From: JAEUJM01 sp044221555
GTDB lineage: Bacteria; Actinomycetota; Acidimicrobiia; Acidimicrobiales; DATDAH01
DNA length: 64,000 bases
Assembly (NCBI GenBank): GCA_044221555.1
Contig: JBGAOY010000001.1
Span: forward strand, 310,001-374,000
Direction of reading: 5' to 3'
Shown: positions 35,970 through 44,825 of the stretch, piece after piece
How positions within the stretch are numbered: position 1 is the stretch's first letter
Layout: each line of letters starts with the position of its first letter
Position numbers and translations under genes: made by a program
The notes under the pieces: generated by a model
What the model saw: only the letters and a program-made list of their open reading frames with translations
Database searches by the model: none
What the model was told of the DNA's origin: nothing

Positions 35970-36940
35970 TGGCGATGCGACTCCTGAAGCGCCGCTCGCT
36001 GTCGGTGCTGGTGCTGGGTGCCGGGTCCATCGGCAGCCGCCACGCCCGCAACCTGCACGCGGCCGGTGCGGACGTGGCGCTCGCCGACCCCTCGCACGAC
36101 CGGGCCAAGGCCATCCGACACGCCCGGACGGTGCCGTTCGACCTCGACCATCTGTCGGGGTACGACGGCGTGGTGGTGGCCAGCCCCACCAGCGCCCACC
36201 TCGACCAGGCCCTGGCCGCCCTCGACACGGGCGCCAAGGTGCTGATCGAGAAGCCCATCAGCCTGTCGGTGACCGGCACCGAGGCCCTGCTGGCGGCCTC
36301 CGACCGTGTGATGGTCGGGTTCAACCTGCGGTTCCACCCGCCGGTGTCGCGGATCATCGAGCTGGCCCACCAGGGCCGGGCCGGCCGCATCACCTCGGTG
36401 CGAGCCTGGTTCGGCAGCTACCTGCCCGATTGGCGACCCACGGTCGACTACCGCGAGTCCTACTCGGCTCGATCGGAGCTGGGCGGTGGGGTGCTCCTCG
36501 ACGCCATCCACGAGCTCGACCTGCTGGTCTGGCTCCTGGGCGGCTCGTTCGAGGTGCTGGGCGCCGAGGTGGCCCGCCTGGGCGACCTCGAGATCGACGT
36601 CGAGGACACGGTCAAGACCCTGCTCCGCCACGACAGCGGCGCGCTGGCCGAGGTGTCGCTCGACTACCTGAGCCGGCGCTACCGCCGTGGCCTGGAGATC
36701 ATCGGCACCGACGCCACACTGCGCCTCGACTGGGCCCGTGAGGTGCTCGAGGTGGAGCGCGACGGCGACGTCGAGGTCGAGCCGGCCATCGACTCGGTGG
36801 CCTGCTCGTACGAGCGCCAGACCGAGTGCTTCCTCGCATGGTTGCGCGACGAGGCCCAGCCACCCGTCGATGCCGCGGAGGCCATCGCCTCCCTGCGCCT
36901 CGCCGACCAGATCCGGTCGGTGGCGGGCTGGTCCCCGTGA
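35969..36940 (+). CDS. Gfo/Idh/MocA-family oxidoreductase
   Basis: A 323-residue NAD(P)-dependent sugar dehydrogenase-like protein: SVLVLGAGSIGSRHARNLHA (Rossmann), VVASPTSAHLDQALAAL, VLIEKPISLS (EKP motif) and GGGVLLDAIHELDLLVWL. ATG overlaps the preceding stop by one base. It may oxidise or reduce a sugar intermediate together with the adjacent class III aminotransferase. Confidence 0.87.
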   Translation: MAMRLLKRRSLSVLVLGAGSIGSRHARNLHAAGADVALADPSHDRAKAIRHARTVPFDLDHLSGYDGVVVASPTSAHLDQALAALDTGAKVLIEKPISLSVTGTEALLAASDRVMVGFNLRFHPPVSRIIELAHQGRAGRITSVRAWFGSYLPDWRPTVDYRESYSARSELGGGVLLDAIHELDLLVWLLGGSFEVLGAEVARLGDLEIDVEDTVKTLLRHDSGALAEVSLDYLSRRYRRGLEIIGTDATLRLDWAREVLEVERDGDVEVEPAIDSVACSYERQTECFLAWLRDEAQPPVDAAEAIASLRLADQIRSVAGWSP

Positions 36941-37704
36941 GCTGGCCGCCGACCGTACCGGCCCGGGTGACCACGGTCGTCGTGCAGGCCCGGATGGGCT
37001 CGAGTCGCCTCCCGGGCAAGGTGCTCGCCGATCTGGGCGGGCGACCGGTGCTGCAGCTGATGCTCGAGCGCCTCCGCCCCGCCCACGTCGACCGGGTGGT
37101 CGTCGCCACCAGCGACCGGCCCATCGACGACCCGGTGGCCGCGCTGGCCACTGCACTCGGTGTCGACGTGGTGCGAGGCCCGGAGACCGACGTGCTCGCC
37201 CGGTTCGCCATCGCGCTCGACCGGTTCCCCGCCGACGACGTGGTGCGGCTCACCGCCGATTGCCCCCTGACCGACCCCGCACTGGTCGACGCCGCCCTCG
37301 ACCTGCACCGTGCGATGGGCGCCGACTACACCTCGAACTCGCTCGAACGGACCTACCCCGACGGCCTCGATGTCGAGGTCGTGCGGACGGCCGCCCTGCG
37401 GGCCGCGGTGGCCGAGGCCACCGAGCCCGACGAGCGCGAGCACGTCACGCCGTTCGTCTACCGCCACCCCGAGCGCTTCCGCCTGGCATCGCTCGAGACC
37501 GCCGAGTGGCTGGGCCACGAGCGCTGGACCCTCGACACTCCCGACGACCTCGCCCGGCTGCGGGTGATCGTCGATGCGCTGCCCGACCCGGTCGGCGCCG
37601 CCTGGCACGACGTGTTGGCCGTCGCCGGGGTGATCGCCGGACCGCCCCGCCGGTGGCCGGCCCCACCGGGCACCCACTTCGTGAACCACGAGCTGGTCCG
37701 CTGA
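36937..37704 (+). CDS. SpsF-type cytidylyltransferase
   Basis: A 255-residue nucleotidyltransferase with TTVVVQARMGSSRLPGKVLA (nucleotide-binding loop), VVATSDRPIDDPVAALA, VVRLTADCPLTDPALVD and SNSLERTYPDGLDVEVV. It is of the SpsF/acylneuraminate-cytidylyltransferase-like family rather than classical PseF. In this operon it is the only candidate to activate the nonulosonic acid as its CMP form. GTG start overlaps the preceding stop as GTGA. Confidence 0.85.
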   Translation: MSWPPTVPARVTTVVVQARMGSSRLPGKVLADLGGRPVLQLMLERLRPAHVDRVVVATSDRPIDDPVAALATALGVDVVRGPETDVLARFAIALDRFPADDVVRLTADCPLTDPALVDAALDLHRAMGADYTSNSLERTYPDGLDVEVVRTAALRAAVAEATEPDEREHVTPFVYRHPERFRLASLETAEWLGHERWTLDTPDDLARLRVIVDALPDPVGAAWHDVLAVAGVIAGPPRRWPAPPGTHFVNHELVR

Positions 37705-37738
37705 TGGCCGGCGCCGACCGCACGCAGAAGGAGCGACC

Positions 37739-38374
37739 GTGACCGACACCCGCACCCCGACGCTGGCCGATGTCCCCGCGGCCACCCGCAGCGAGGCCCT
37801 GTGGGCCAGCGGGTTCGGCGACGAGTACCTCGTCCGCAACGCCGACGCGGGCGCCCCCCGCGCCGCGTTCTGGGATGCGTTCATGGGCCGGTTCCCCGCC
37901 ACCCGGATCCTCGAGGCCGGCTGCACGCAGGGCGACAACCTCGTCCACATGGCCCGGCACACCGAGGCCCACGATCTGTGGGGCATCGACATCAACACCA
38001 CCGTGCTCCAGGCGCTGCAGGCCAACGTCCCGGGCGTCAACGGCGTGTGGGGCACCGCCCGGTCCCTCCCCTTCCGGGACAACTGGTTCGATCTCACCCT
38101 GACGGTGGGGCTCCTGATCCACCAGCCCGACGACGTGCTGCCCATCGTCATGAACGAATTGGTGCGAACGTCCCGCCGGTGGGTGATGTGTGGCGAGTAC
38201 CACGCCGACGAGCCCACGGAGATCACCTACCGCGGCCATGACGGGATCCTGTTCAAGCGGGACTACGGCAGGCTCTACGCCGAGCTGTTCCCGGAGCTCA
38301 CACTGGTGGAGGAGGGCTTCCTCACCAAGGACGACGGCTTCGATCGTGTCACCTACCACGTGTTCGAGAAGTGA
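37739..38374 (+). CDS. Pseudaminic acid biosynthesis-associated methylase
   Basis: A 211-residue SAM methyltransferase: RILEAGCTQGDNLVHMAR (motif I), LWGIDINTTVLQAL, GTARSLPFRDNWFDL and LTVGLLIHQPDDVLP. The sequence fits the family of methylases found next to pseudaminic acid genes. Likely methylates the nonulosonic acid or its N-acyl group. GTG start with AGAAGGAG upstream. Confidence 0.85.
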   Translation: MTDTRTPTLADVPAATRSEALWASGFGDEYLVRNADAGAPRAAFWDAFMGRFPATRILEAGCTQGDNLVHMARHTEAHDLWGIDINTTVLQALQANVPGVNGVWGTARSLPFRDNWFDLTLTVGLLIHQPDDVLPIVMNELVRTSRRWVMCGEYHADEPTEITYRGHDGILFKRDYGRLYAELFPELTLVEEGFLTKDDGFDRVTYHVFEK

Positions 38375-38402
38375 CGGCCGCCGCCCACCACGGCGCTCCG
38401 GG

Positions 38403-39377
38403 GTGAGCAGCCAACGGCTCGTGCTCCGCGCCGACGGCGGAGACGGGGTGGGCGCCGGCCACGTGGCCCGCTGCGTGACGCTCGCGGAGGCCTGGCAGGA
38501 CGCGGGCGGAGACGCGCTGCTGGCCGTCGACGGGTCGGCCGCGGAGCATGCCCGCCGCATGTCGCCGGCGGTCGATCTCGCGGTGCTCGACGTCGAGCCC
38601 GGCACCGCCGAGGACGCCCGCACCACGACCTCGCTCAGCGACGGCGCCTGGCTGGTCGTCGACGGCTATCGCTTCGCCACGCCTGCCCGACCCACCGGCG
38701 ACCGGGTGCTGGTGATCGACGACTTCGGGCACGGAGGCCGAGCTGACGCGTCGATCATCCTCGACCAGAACCTCGGCGCGAGCGCCGACTGCTACCGCAG
38801 CCGTCCCGCCGGCACCCGCCTGCTGCTCGGACCGGCCTATGCCCTGTTGCGCCGCGGCCGTCCCGTCGTCGCGGCTCGCGGCTCCGCACCGGCGACGGTG
38901 CTGGTGTCGGTGGGCGGCGAGCCCGCTCCCCCGGTGCTCGACCACCTCCGAACGGTGATCGCCGCCCTCGCGGCCGACGGGCTGCGCATCGATGTGATCG
39001 GCGGCGCCGCACGGGACGACCTCCCCTCGGCCCCCGGCGTGGCGGTGCACGGCTTCCTGGACGACCCAGGCGAGGTGATCGCCCGGGCTGACCTCGCGGT
39101 GGCCGCAGCCGGCTCGACCGTCTACGCACTCTGCCTCTCCCGCGTGCCCTCCGTGATCGTCCCCTTCCACGCCAATCAGGAGCCCATCGCCCGGTCGTTC
39201 CACGACGCAGGTGCCGCGCTCACGCCGGCCAACCCTTCCGACCCGCGCCAGACCCTCACCCTCCTGCGACAATTGCTGGCCGATGACGACCGGCGACACC
39301 GGCTCGGCGACACTGCCGGCGCGTTGGTCGACGGCGGCGGCGCCGCCCGGGTCGTCGCCGAGATACGGAGGAGGTGA
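38403..39377 (+). CDS. pseG: PseG-type UDP-sugar hydrolase
   Basis: Releases UDP from the di-N-acyl trideoxyaltrose nucleotide to give the free sugar for PseI. The 324 residues start LVLRADGGDGVGAGHVARCVTLA, the family pattern RxDxxxxxGxGHxxRC. They continue with WLVVDGYRF, VLVIDDFGHGGR, and the GT-B-like half with VAAAGSTVYALCLSRVPSVIV. GTG 38403 is chosen from this alignment; the ribosome binding site is weak. Confidence 0.9.
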   Translation: MSSQRLVLRADGGDGVGAGHVARCVTLAEAWQDAGGDALLAVDGSAAEHARRMSPAVDLAVLDVEPGTAEDARTTTSLSDGAWLVVDGYRFATPARPTGDRVLVIDDFGHGGRADASIILDQNLGASADCYRSRPAGTRLLLGPAYALLRRGRPVVAARGSAPATVLVSVGGEPAPPVLDHLRTVIAALAADGLRIDVIGGAARDDLPSAPGVAVHGFLDDPGEVIARADLAVAAAGSTVYALCLSRVPSVIVPFHANQEPIARSFHDAGAALTPANPSDPRQTLTLLRQLLADDDRRHRLGDTAGALVDGGGAARVVAEIRRR

Positions 39378-39378
39378 G

Positions 39379-40413
39379 ATGGCCGAGCAGCACCCCCCGT
39401 GGGGGGACCGGGTCTGGATCGTCGCCGAGCTGTCCGGCAACCACAACGGGGACAAGGGGCGCGCCCTCGAGCTGATCCGCCGCGCCGCCGATGCGGGCGC
39501 CGACGCCGTGAAGTTCCAGACCTACACCGCGGACAGCCTGACCATCGACGCCGACACCGACCTGTTCCGCATCGGTGCCGGCACGCCCTGGGAGGACCGC
39601 CGCCTCTACCAGCTCTACGAGGAGGCGGCGACCCCCTACGAGTGGCACGACGACCTCTTCACCGTCGCCCGTGAGTGCGGCCTGGTGCCCTTCTCGACGC
39701 CGTTCGACCCTGCCGCCGTCGACTTCCTCGAGCAGTACGACCCGCTGGTGCACAAGATCGCCTCGTTCGAGCTGGTCGACCTCGCCCTGATCCGTGCCGC
39801 GGCGGCCACGGGGCGCACGCTCGTGATGTCCACGGGCATGGCCACCGAGGGCGAGATCGACGACGCCGTGACCGCGGCACGAGCGGCCGGCGCCGGCGGC
39901 GTGGTGCTGCTGCGCTGCAACAGCGCCTACCCCGCCCCGGTCGACCAGATGGACCTGCGCACGATCGCGGACATGCGCGGCCGCTGGGACGTGCCCGTCG
40001 GTCTCTCCGATCACACCCTCGGCACCACGGTGGCCGTCACCTCGGTGGCCCTCGGCGCCTGCATGATCGAGAAGCACGTCACCCTGGCCCGGTCCGACGG
40101 GGGGCCCGACGCATCGTTCTCGCTGGAGCCGGGCGAGCTCGGCGACCTGGTCGTCGCGGTGCGTGAGGCCGAGGCCGCGTTGGGTGCGGTGCGCTACGGT
40201 CCCACGCCGGGCGAGACCGCCAGCCAGGTGTTCCGCCGATCGTTGTTCGTCGTCGCCGACGTGGCCGCGGGCGAGCAGTTCACGGAGGGCAACGTCCGTG
40301 CCATCCGTCCGGGCCATGGCCTGGCGCCGAAGCACCTCCCGGAGGTGCTCGGTCGCACGGCAGGCACGGCGGTGCGACGCGGCACGCCGGTCTCCTGGGA
40401 CCTGCTCGCCTGA
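39379..40413 (+). CDS. pseI: Pseudaminic acid synthase (NeuB/PseI family)
   Basis: Condenses the trideoxy hexose with phosphoenolpyruvate to form the nine-carbon acid. The 344 residues have IVAELSGNHNGDKGRALELI, VKFQTYTADSLTI, FSTPFDPAAVDFLEQY, HKIASFELVDLALI, GLSDHTLG and a C-terminal SAF (antifreeze-like) domain from about residue 285. GGAGGAGGTG precedes the ATG. Distinguishing pseudaminic from legionaminic synthase rests on the PseB/PseC/PseG context. Confidence 0.94.
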   Translation: MAEQHPPWGDRVWIVAELSGNHNGDKGRALELIRRAADAGADAVKFQTYTADSLTIDADTDLFRIGAGTPWEDRRLYQLYEEAATPYEWHDDLFTVARECGLVPFSTPFDPAAVDFLEQYDPLVHKIASFELVDLALIRAAAATGRTLVMSTGMATEGEIDDAVTAARAAGAGGVVLLRCNSAYPAPVDQMDLRTIADMRGRWDVPVGLSDHTLGTTVAVTSVALGACMIEKHVTLARSDGGPDASFSLEPGELGDLVVAVREAEAALGAVRYGPTPGETASQVFRRSLFVVADVAAGEQFTEGNVRAIRPGHGLAPKHLPEVLGRTAGTAVRRGTPVSWDLLA

Positions 40414-41123
40414 TGCGGTGCGTGCTGCTGGCCAACAACCGCCTCGGCGAGCGCATCGCCCACTACCTCGCGGCGCGCGGCGATCTCGCCGGGCTCGTCC
40501 TCCATGACGAGACCCGCCGGAAGGGGTTCGACGACCCCGGCGTCTTCGGCGTGCCGTACTGGACCTGGCCCGACGGGCAGGGTGAGGTGGCGGCCCTCGA
40601 GCCGGACGTGTTGCTGTCCGTGCTGTTCGGGCACCTGGTGCCGCCGACCTGGCTCGGCCTGGCCTCCTGGCGAGCCCTGAACCTGCACCCGGGCCTGCTG
40701 CCCCACAACGCCGGCGCCGCGCCCAACGTGTGGCCGTTGGTGGACGGCAGCCCCGCCGGGACGACCCTGCACGTGATGGTGCCGGCGCTGGACGCGGGCG
40801 ACATCGTCGAGCAGGTCGCCGTGCCGACCCGTCCCGACGACACCGCCGAGCGGTTGTACCGGCGGCTGGAGGACGCCTCCGAGGCGCTGATGCGCCGGGT
40901 CTGGCCGATCATCGACCGCATCGAGCCGCGGCCGCAGGGCCCCGGGGGCTCGTTCCACCGCGTGGCCGACCTGGCCGGCCTCGACCCCACGCCCGACGAG
41001 GTGGCCCTCCTCGACCGTCTGCGGGCGCGGACGTTCCCTCCCTACGGCGCCGAGTACGACGTCGACGGCCGGCGCTACCGGATCAGGGTGGAGATAGAGC
41101 CGATCGAGCCGTCGGACCGGTAG
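40413..41123 (+). CDS. Formyltransferase-family protein, likely sugar N-formylation
   Basis: A 236-residue protein with the formyltransferase core: VLLSVLFGHLVPPTW, ALNLHPGLLPHNAGAAPNVW (active-site Asn and the HPGLLP motif), TTLHVMVPALDAGDIV (conserved Asp). It lacks the C-terminal domain of methionyl-tRNA formyltransferase and sits at the end of the nonulosonate operon, so it probably formylates an amino sugar using formyl-tetrahydrofolate. ATG overlaps the pseI stop by one base. Its 3' end overlaps the opposing gene by 41 bp. Confidence 0.85.
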   Translation: MRCVLLANNRLGERIAHYLAARGDLAGLVLHDETRRKGFDDPGVFGVPYWTWPDGQGEVAALEPDVLLSVLFGHLVPPTWLGLASWRALNLHPGLLPHNAGAAPNVWPLVDGSPAGTTLHVMVPALDAGDIVEQVAVPTRPDDTAERLYRRLEDASEALMRRVWPIIDRIEPRPQGPGGSFHRVADLAGLDPTPDEVALLDRLRARTFPPYGAEYDVDGRRYRIRVEIEPIEPSDR

Positions 41124-42744
41124 CTGCAGCCGCGGGCCCGGAGGCGAGGAAGTCACCGCCGAGCAGGATCCCGTCGCAGATGCGGTCGACCGACGGGTCG
41201 GCGCCCGGTGCCAGCGCGTCGAGGTGCTCCACGGTGATCCGGGCCAGCCCGGGCACGTGCTCCTCGACACCGGGGCTGTCCACCGGCGCCTCGAAGAAGA
41301 ACAGGTTGGCGTAGCGCCGCACCCGCTGGGGATCGGGGCGGTGGCGGGCGGGGTCGGCCAGCACGTCGTCGAGGGCGGCGAGGAACTCGCTCGGGCTCGA
41401 CACGTCCACCGTGAAGCCCTTGCCCCGGTAGTGCGTCTCGCCCGCCACGATCACGGGCACGCCGGCGAGGGCCAGCTCCATCCCGGTCGTCGACGTGAAC
41501 ACCAGGCCGAGGTCGCTCGCCTCCATCAGCGGGTACGAGCTGGTCGGGTCGTCGGGCTCGATCACCCGCACGTTCGGCGGCAGCGTGGGGAACCGCTGCC
41601 GGAGGAACGGCAGCACCGGCTCTCGGGTCTCCTTGCCGGGCAGCTTGACCTCCGCAGGATGGAGGCGGATCACCAGTTCGTGCTCAGGGCGGGCGGCCAT
41701 GGCCTCGACCGCGGCCACGATCCACGCCTGGATGCTCGGGTAGGCCAGCTCCTTGCCGATCACCGCGGAGTCCCAGGTGAGGTTCGTGAACAGGGTCACG
41801 AGCCGGCCGCTCCCGGCGCGGGAGGGCTCGTCGAAGCGTGCGTCGGCCCAGTACCGGTCGATCGTGCGCCGACCGTGGCGCCGGGCGTCGAGGTACTCGT
41901 CGAGGCGCTCGTCCTGCTCGGGGGTCAGGGCCACGTCGGCGAAGCGGTCCCACAGGTCCGACAGGTCGGTGAGGCAGGCCGGGGCGCCCCGGCGGAACAC
42001 GAGGGTCTCCTTGATGAACCCCCGCTCGTAGGTCACCACGTCGATCCCCCGCCGGCGGCACAGCTCCCACGCGACGGCCTCGAACAGGAACAGGCCGTTG
42101 CACAGCAGGACCACGTCGGGCTGCAGGCGGTCGAGCGCGGCGTTCAGGCCGGCGGCGATCCGGCGGGCGGATCGCAGGAAGCCGCGCCACGTCGACGGCG
42201 CCAGCGGGTCGTCACCGGACGAGGCGCGCATGAGGAACCACTTCACGGGGATCTCCGTGAGGCGCCCGTAGGCCATCCCGTCGGCGTCGACGACATCGCG
42301 GAGGGCGGACAGCGACACCTCGTCGAGCTCGTCCCAGTCGCCCGGATCGTCCTGCTCCCACCCGGCCCGGATCGACGTGCGCGGGAAGCCGTGGGCGTCG
42401 AGCGACGTCTCCACATAACGGGTGCACGACCGGCACGGCATCGGCGGGCCCTCCCAGGTGTTGGCCCGGTCACACACCTCGAGACCGCCGCCGCAGGTGA
42501 CGAAGTCGACCCGCGCGCCCCGCAGGCGCAGCGCCTGGGCGATCACGGCCTCCCACTGGACGTGGACGGCCCAGTCCCTCGGCGTGAGAATGGCGACGCG
42601 CGGCCCGTCAGGGTCGGGCGCCGGTGCCTCGGCGGCCAGCCGGCGGGCACGCCGGTGCTCCGGCGTCACCGCCACCTGCCGGGCGGCGAGGTGGCCGCCT
42701 TTCACGACGTACTCGTTCATCCTTCGACGCGTGGGCAGGGGCAT
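41083..42744 (-). CDS. Surface-carbohydrate/capsule-type transferase (GT-B-like)
   Basis: A 553-residue soluble protein. An N-terminal part has RVAILTPRDWAVHVQWEAVI and a Cys-rich segment CDRANTWEGPPMPCRSCTRY. In the middle is DVVLLCNGLFLFEAVAWELC. The C-terminal half resembles capsule-synthesis GT-B proteins: LFTNLTWDSAVIGKELAYPS, LVIRLHPAEVKLPGKE, SDLGLVFTSTTGMELALAGV and VIVAGETHYRGKGF. It probably transfers a sugar, perhaps the nonulosonic acid, to a glycan. ATG 42744 overlaps the preceding stop by one base. Confidence 0.72.
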   Translation of the reverse strand: MPLPTRRRMNEYVVKGGHLAARQVAVTPEHRRARRLAAEAPAPDPDGPRVAILTPRDWAVHVQWEAVIAQALRLRGARVDFVTCGGGLEVCDRANTWEGPPMPCRSCTRYVETSLDAHGFPRTSIRAGWEQDDPGDWDELDEVSLSALRDVVDADGMAYGRLTEIPVKWFLMRASSGDDPLAPSTWRGFLRSARRIAAGLNAALDRLQPDVVLLCNGLFLFEAVAWELCRRRGIDVVTYERGFIKETLVFRRGAPACLTDLSDLWDRFADVALTPEQDERLDEYLDARRHGRRTIDRYWADARFDEPSRAGSGRLVTLFTNLTWDSAVIGKELAYPSIQAWIVAAVEAMAARPEHELVIRLHPAEVKLPGKETREPVLPFLRQRFPTLPPNVRVIEPDDPTSSYPLMEASDLGLVFTSTTGMELALAGVPVIVAGETHYRGKGFTVDVSSPSEFLAALDDVLADPARHRPDPQRVRRYANLFFFEAPVDSPGVEEHVPGLARITVEHLDALAPGADPSVDRICDGILLGGDFLASGPAAAATGPTARSALSPP

Positions 42745-43745
42745 CAGCGGGGAGCTCCCGGTCGGGTGTCGAACGGTCGTCCGGTGACGATGCGGCCGAC
42801 GCCGGCCCAGAAGCCGAGGCCGTAGGCCCAGTGGCAGACCGACAAGGCGCTCAGCGCCCGGTGGGGAGCCACGCCCGGCTCGTCGCTCAGGCGCAGCGCC
42901 ACCACCCCGGCGCCGACGGCGTAGGCCGCCGCCGGGACCGTGCACGGCAGCGGCCGGCGGGTGGCCACGCCGAACGCGGTCACGGCCGCGGCGCCCGCCA
43001 CCATCGCCGCGGGCGCGAGGGGCCGCCACGACGGCAACGTGCGGTGCTTCTTCAGCGTCGACGCCTTGCACATGCCGTAGTTGAAGTACTGCCGCCACAG
43101 CGACCGGGGCGTCTGGCGGGGGAAGTACTCCGAGCGGATCGAGGGGTCGAGGCGGATCCGATGCCCGCGGCGGCGCAGGCGGTGGTTCAGCTCCTGATCC
43201 TCCGCCGCCCACTGCAGCTCGGCCTCGTCGTACCCGCCGGCCTCGGTCACCACGTCCTTCCGGTACGTCCCGAGGTACACGGTGTCGACGTCCTGCGCCT
43301 CGTCGGCGTAGTGGAACCGTCCCGGCCCCACCCCCACCGGCGAGCTGGTGACGGCGGCGACGGCCCGGCCGTAGGCGGTGGTGCCCACCGGGCGCATCGG
43401 CCCGCCCACCACGTCGGCACCGCTCGTCTCGAGCACCTCCACGCACCGGGAGACGAAGTCGGGCGCGTACAGGGTGTGCGCGTCGGCCCGCACGATGATG
43501 TCGGTGGTGGCCTCCGCGATGCCGATGTTCATGGCCGCAGCGGCGGTCACCCGGGGGTTGGCGACCAGCCGGACCGGCAGGCCCCGCCGCGCCACGAGGT
43601 CACGGGTGCCGTCCTGGGAGCCACCGTCGACGACCAGGATCTCCTCGATGGCCGCATAGTCCTGCGCCAGCAGCGAGTCGAGGCAGTCGGTGATGTGGCG
43701 GCGCTCGTCGAGCGTGGGCAGGACGATGGTGACAGGGTTGCCCAC
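42744..43745 (-). CDS. GT2-family glycosyltransferase
   Basis: A 333-residue protein: VTIVLPTLDERRHITDCLDS, LVVDGGSQDGTRDLV, IIVRADAHTLY (DxD-like DAH), AGGYDEAELQWAAEDQELNH (acceptor-side ED). About three hydrophobic segments lie in the last 100 residues, so it is membrane-associated. Similar to ExoA-like succinoglycan transferases. GTG 43745 has GGAG eight bases upstream, inside the end of the preceding gene two bases away. Confidence 0.88.
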   Translation of the reverse strand: MGNPVTIVLPTLDERRHITDCLDSLLAQDYAAIEEILVVDGGSQDGTRDLVARRGLPVRLVANPRVTAAAAMNIGIAEATTDIIVRADAHTLYAPDFVSRCVEVLETSGADVVGGPMRPVGTTAYGRAVAAVTSSPVGVGPGRFHYADEAQDVDTVYLGTYRKDVVTEAGGYDEAELQWAAEDQELNHRLRRRGHRIRLDPSIRSEYFPRQTPRSLWRQYFNYGMCKASTLKKHRTLPSWRPLAPAAMVAGAAAVTAFGVATRRPLPCTVPAAAYAVGAGVVALRLSDEPGVAPHRALSALSVCHWAYGLGFWAGVGRIVTGRPFDTRPGAPR

Positions 43746-43747
43746 CT

Positions 43748-44749
43748 TCAGTGCTCCTCGGTCAGGAATCGGTGGTACGTGTGCGGGTGACGGGCCATCT
43801 CGGCCGCGGCCCTCGGGGCCAGCGTGCTGGGGCTGACCCGCCCGTAGGGCGCACCGAAGAGGCTGTCGGCGAACTCGATCTGGAAGACCAGACGAGATCC
43901 GGCCACGGGCGGGAGACCCTTGTGCAAGCCACTCGTGTCGGCGGCGAAGAGCGTCCCCCGGGGCCCGCAGACCGTGACGATGTCCTCGGCCCGGTAGTGC
44001 CGCGCGACCTCGTCGTCCCCGAAGCGCCGGTCCGCCCGGAGCGCGCCCGGCCGGCCCCGATGCGAGCCCCGCACGTACACGTGGGGGCCGTGCGCCTCGT
44101 CGACGTCGGTGACGTACAGGAAGAACTTGAGGAACGACGGGTGGTCGCGGTCCTCGTGGAACAGCTGGGCGATCTCGGAGCAGGCACCATCGGGTGAGGG
44201 CGAGGACCACCAGGTGGCCGTCAGGGTGCACACCGGCTGGCACCCGAGGTACGACGCCGCCAACGCCCGCAACGTGGGGTCGACCAGCAGGGCCTGCACC
44301 TCGGGGACGGCCACGACCGCGGCCTCGGGGACATGGTGCTTCGGCGCCCGCGGCTGGTCCTCGTCGAACACCGCCACGGCCGGCCCGAGCGCGGGCGCCG
44401 GCAGCAGCTCGGCGGGGGTGGTGCGAGCCACCGCCTCGATGGCGGTGCAGGTGGCCGCGTCGACCGGGCGCTCGAACCGCACGAACCCGTCCTGGCGCAC
44501 CCCATCGGTCAAGGCCGTCAGCTCCGCAGTGCTGGGAGTGCCGAGCACTCCGGACGGGCTGGGCTCGGGCGTGACGTCGGCGGTCGGCAGCACCAGGCGG
44601 AACGCCTGGGGGGCCAAGCGGGGGGCCACGGAGAGGCTCTTGCGCATCACGCGGTAGGTCCCGGTCGGCGTGGTCCCCGTACGCCGGAAGGCCACCAGGC
44701 CCGCCGGGCTGGTCACCAGGTCACGGGCACCGTGGGCCAGGGCACGCAC
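43748..44749 (-). CDS. Phytanoyl-CoA dioxygenase-like (PhyH) oxygenase
   Basis: A 333-residue putative Fe(II)/2-oxoglutarate enzyme. LFHEDRDHPSFLKFFLYVTD carries the HxD metal pair near residues 197-199. The distal histidine lies in DTSGLHKGLPPVAGSRLVFQ near residue 273, with the Arg for 2-oxoglutarate close by. Cotranscribed with two glycosyl-transfer genes, so a hydroxylation of a glycan, lipid or acyl substituent is plausible. Start taken at GTG 44749; the ribosome binding site is weak. Confidence 0.75.
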   Translation of the reverse strand: MRALAHGARDLVTSPAGLVAFRRTGTTPTGTYRVMRKSLSVAPRLAPQAFRLVLPTADVTPEPSPSGVLGTPSTAELTALTDGVRQDGFVRFERPVDAATCTAIEAVARTTPAELLPAPALGPAVAVFDEDQPRAPKHHVPEAAVVAVPEVQALLVDPTLRALAASYLGCQPVCTLTATWWSSPSPDGACSEIAQLFHEDRDHPSFLKFFLYVTDVDEAHGPHVYVRGSHRGRPGALRADRRFGDDEVARHYRAEDIVTVCGPRGTLFAADTSGLHKGLPPVAGSRLVFQIEFADSLFGAPYGRVSPSTLAPRAAAEMARHPHTYHRFLTEEH

Positions 44750-44825
44750 AGGGGGTCGCACCCCTGTCCTGTCGGCCGAGCCCGACCAGCCTTGACTTGG
44801 TACGGCCCATGCCGATGGATCACAG

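Noticed and set aside
44792..44825. TTGACT promoter for the flippase gene
   Set aside because: The -35 match is good but no acceptable -10 exists at 16-19 bases, so I did not list it as a feature.
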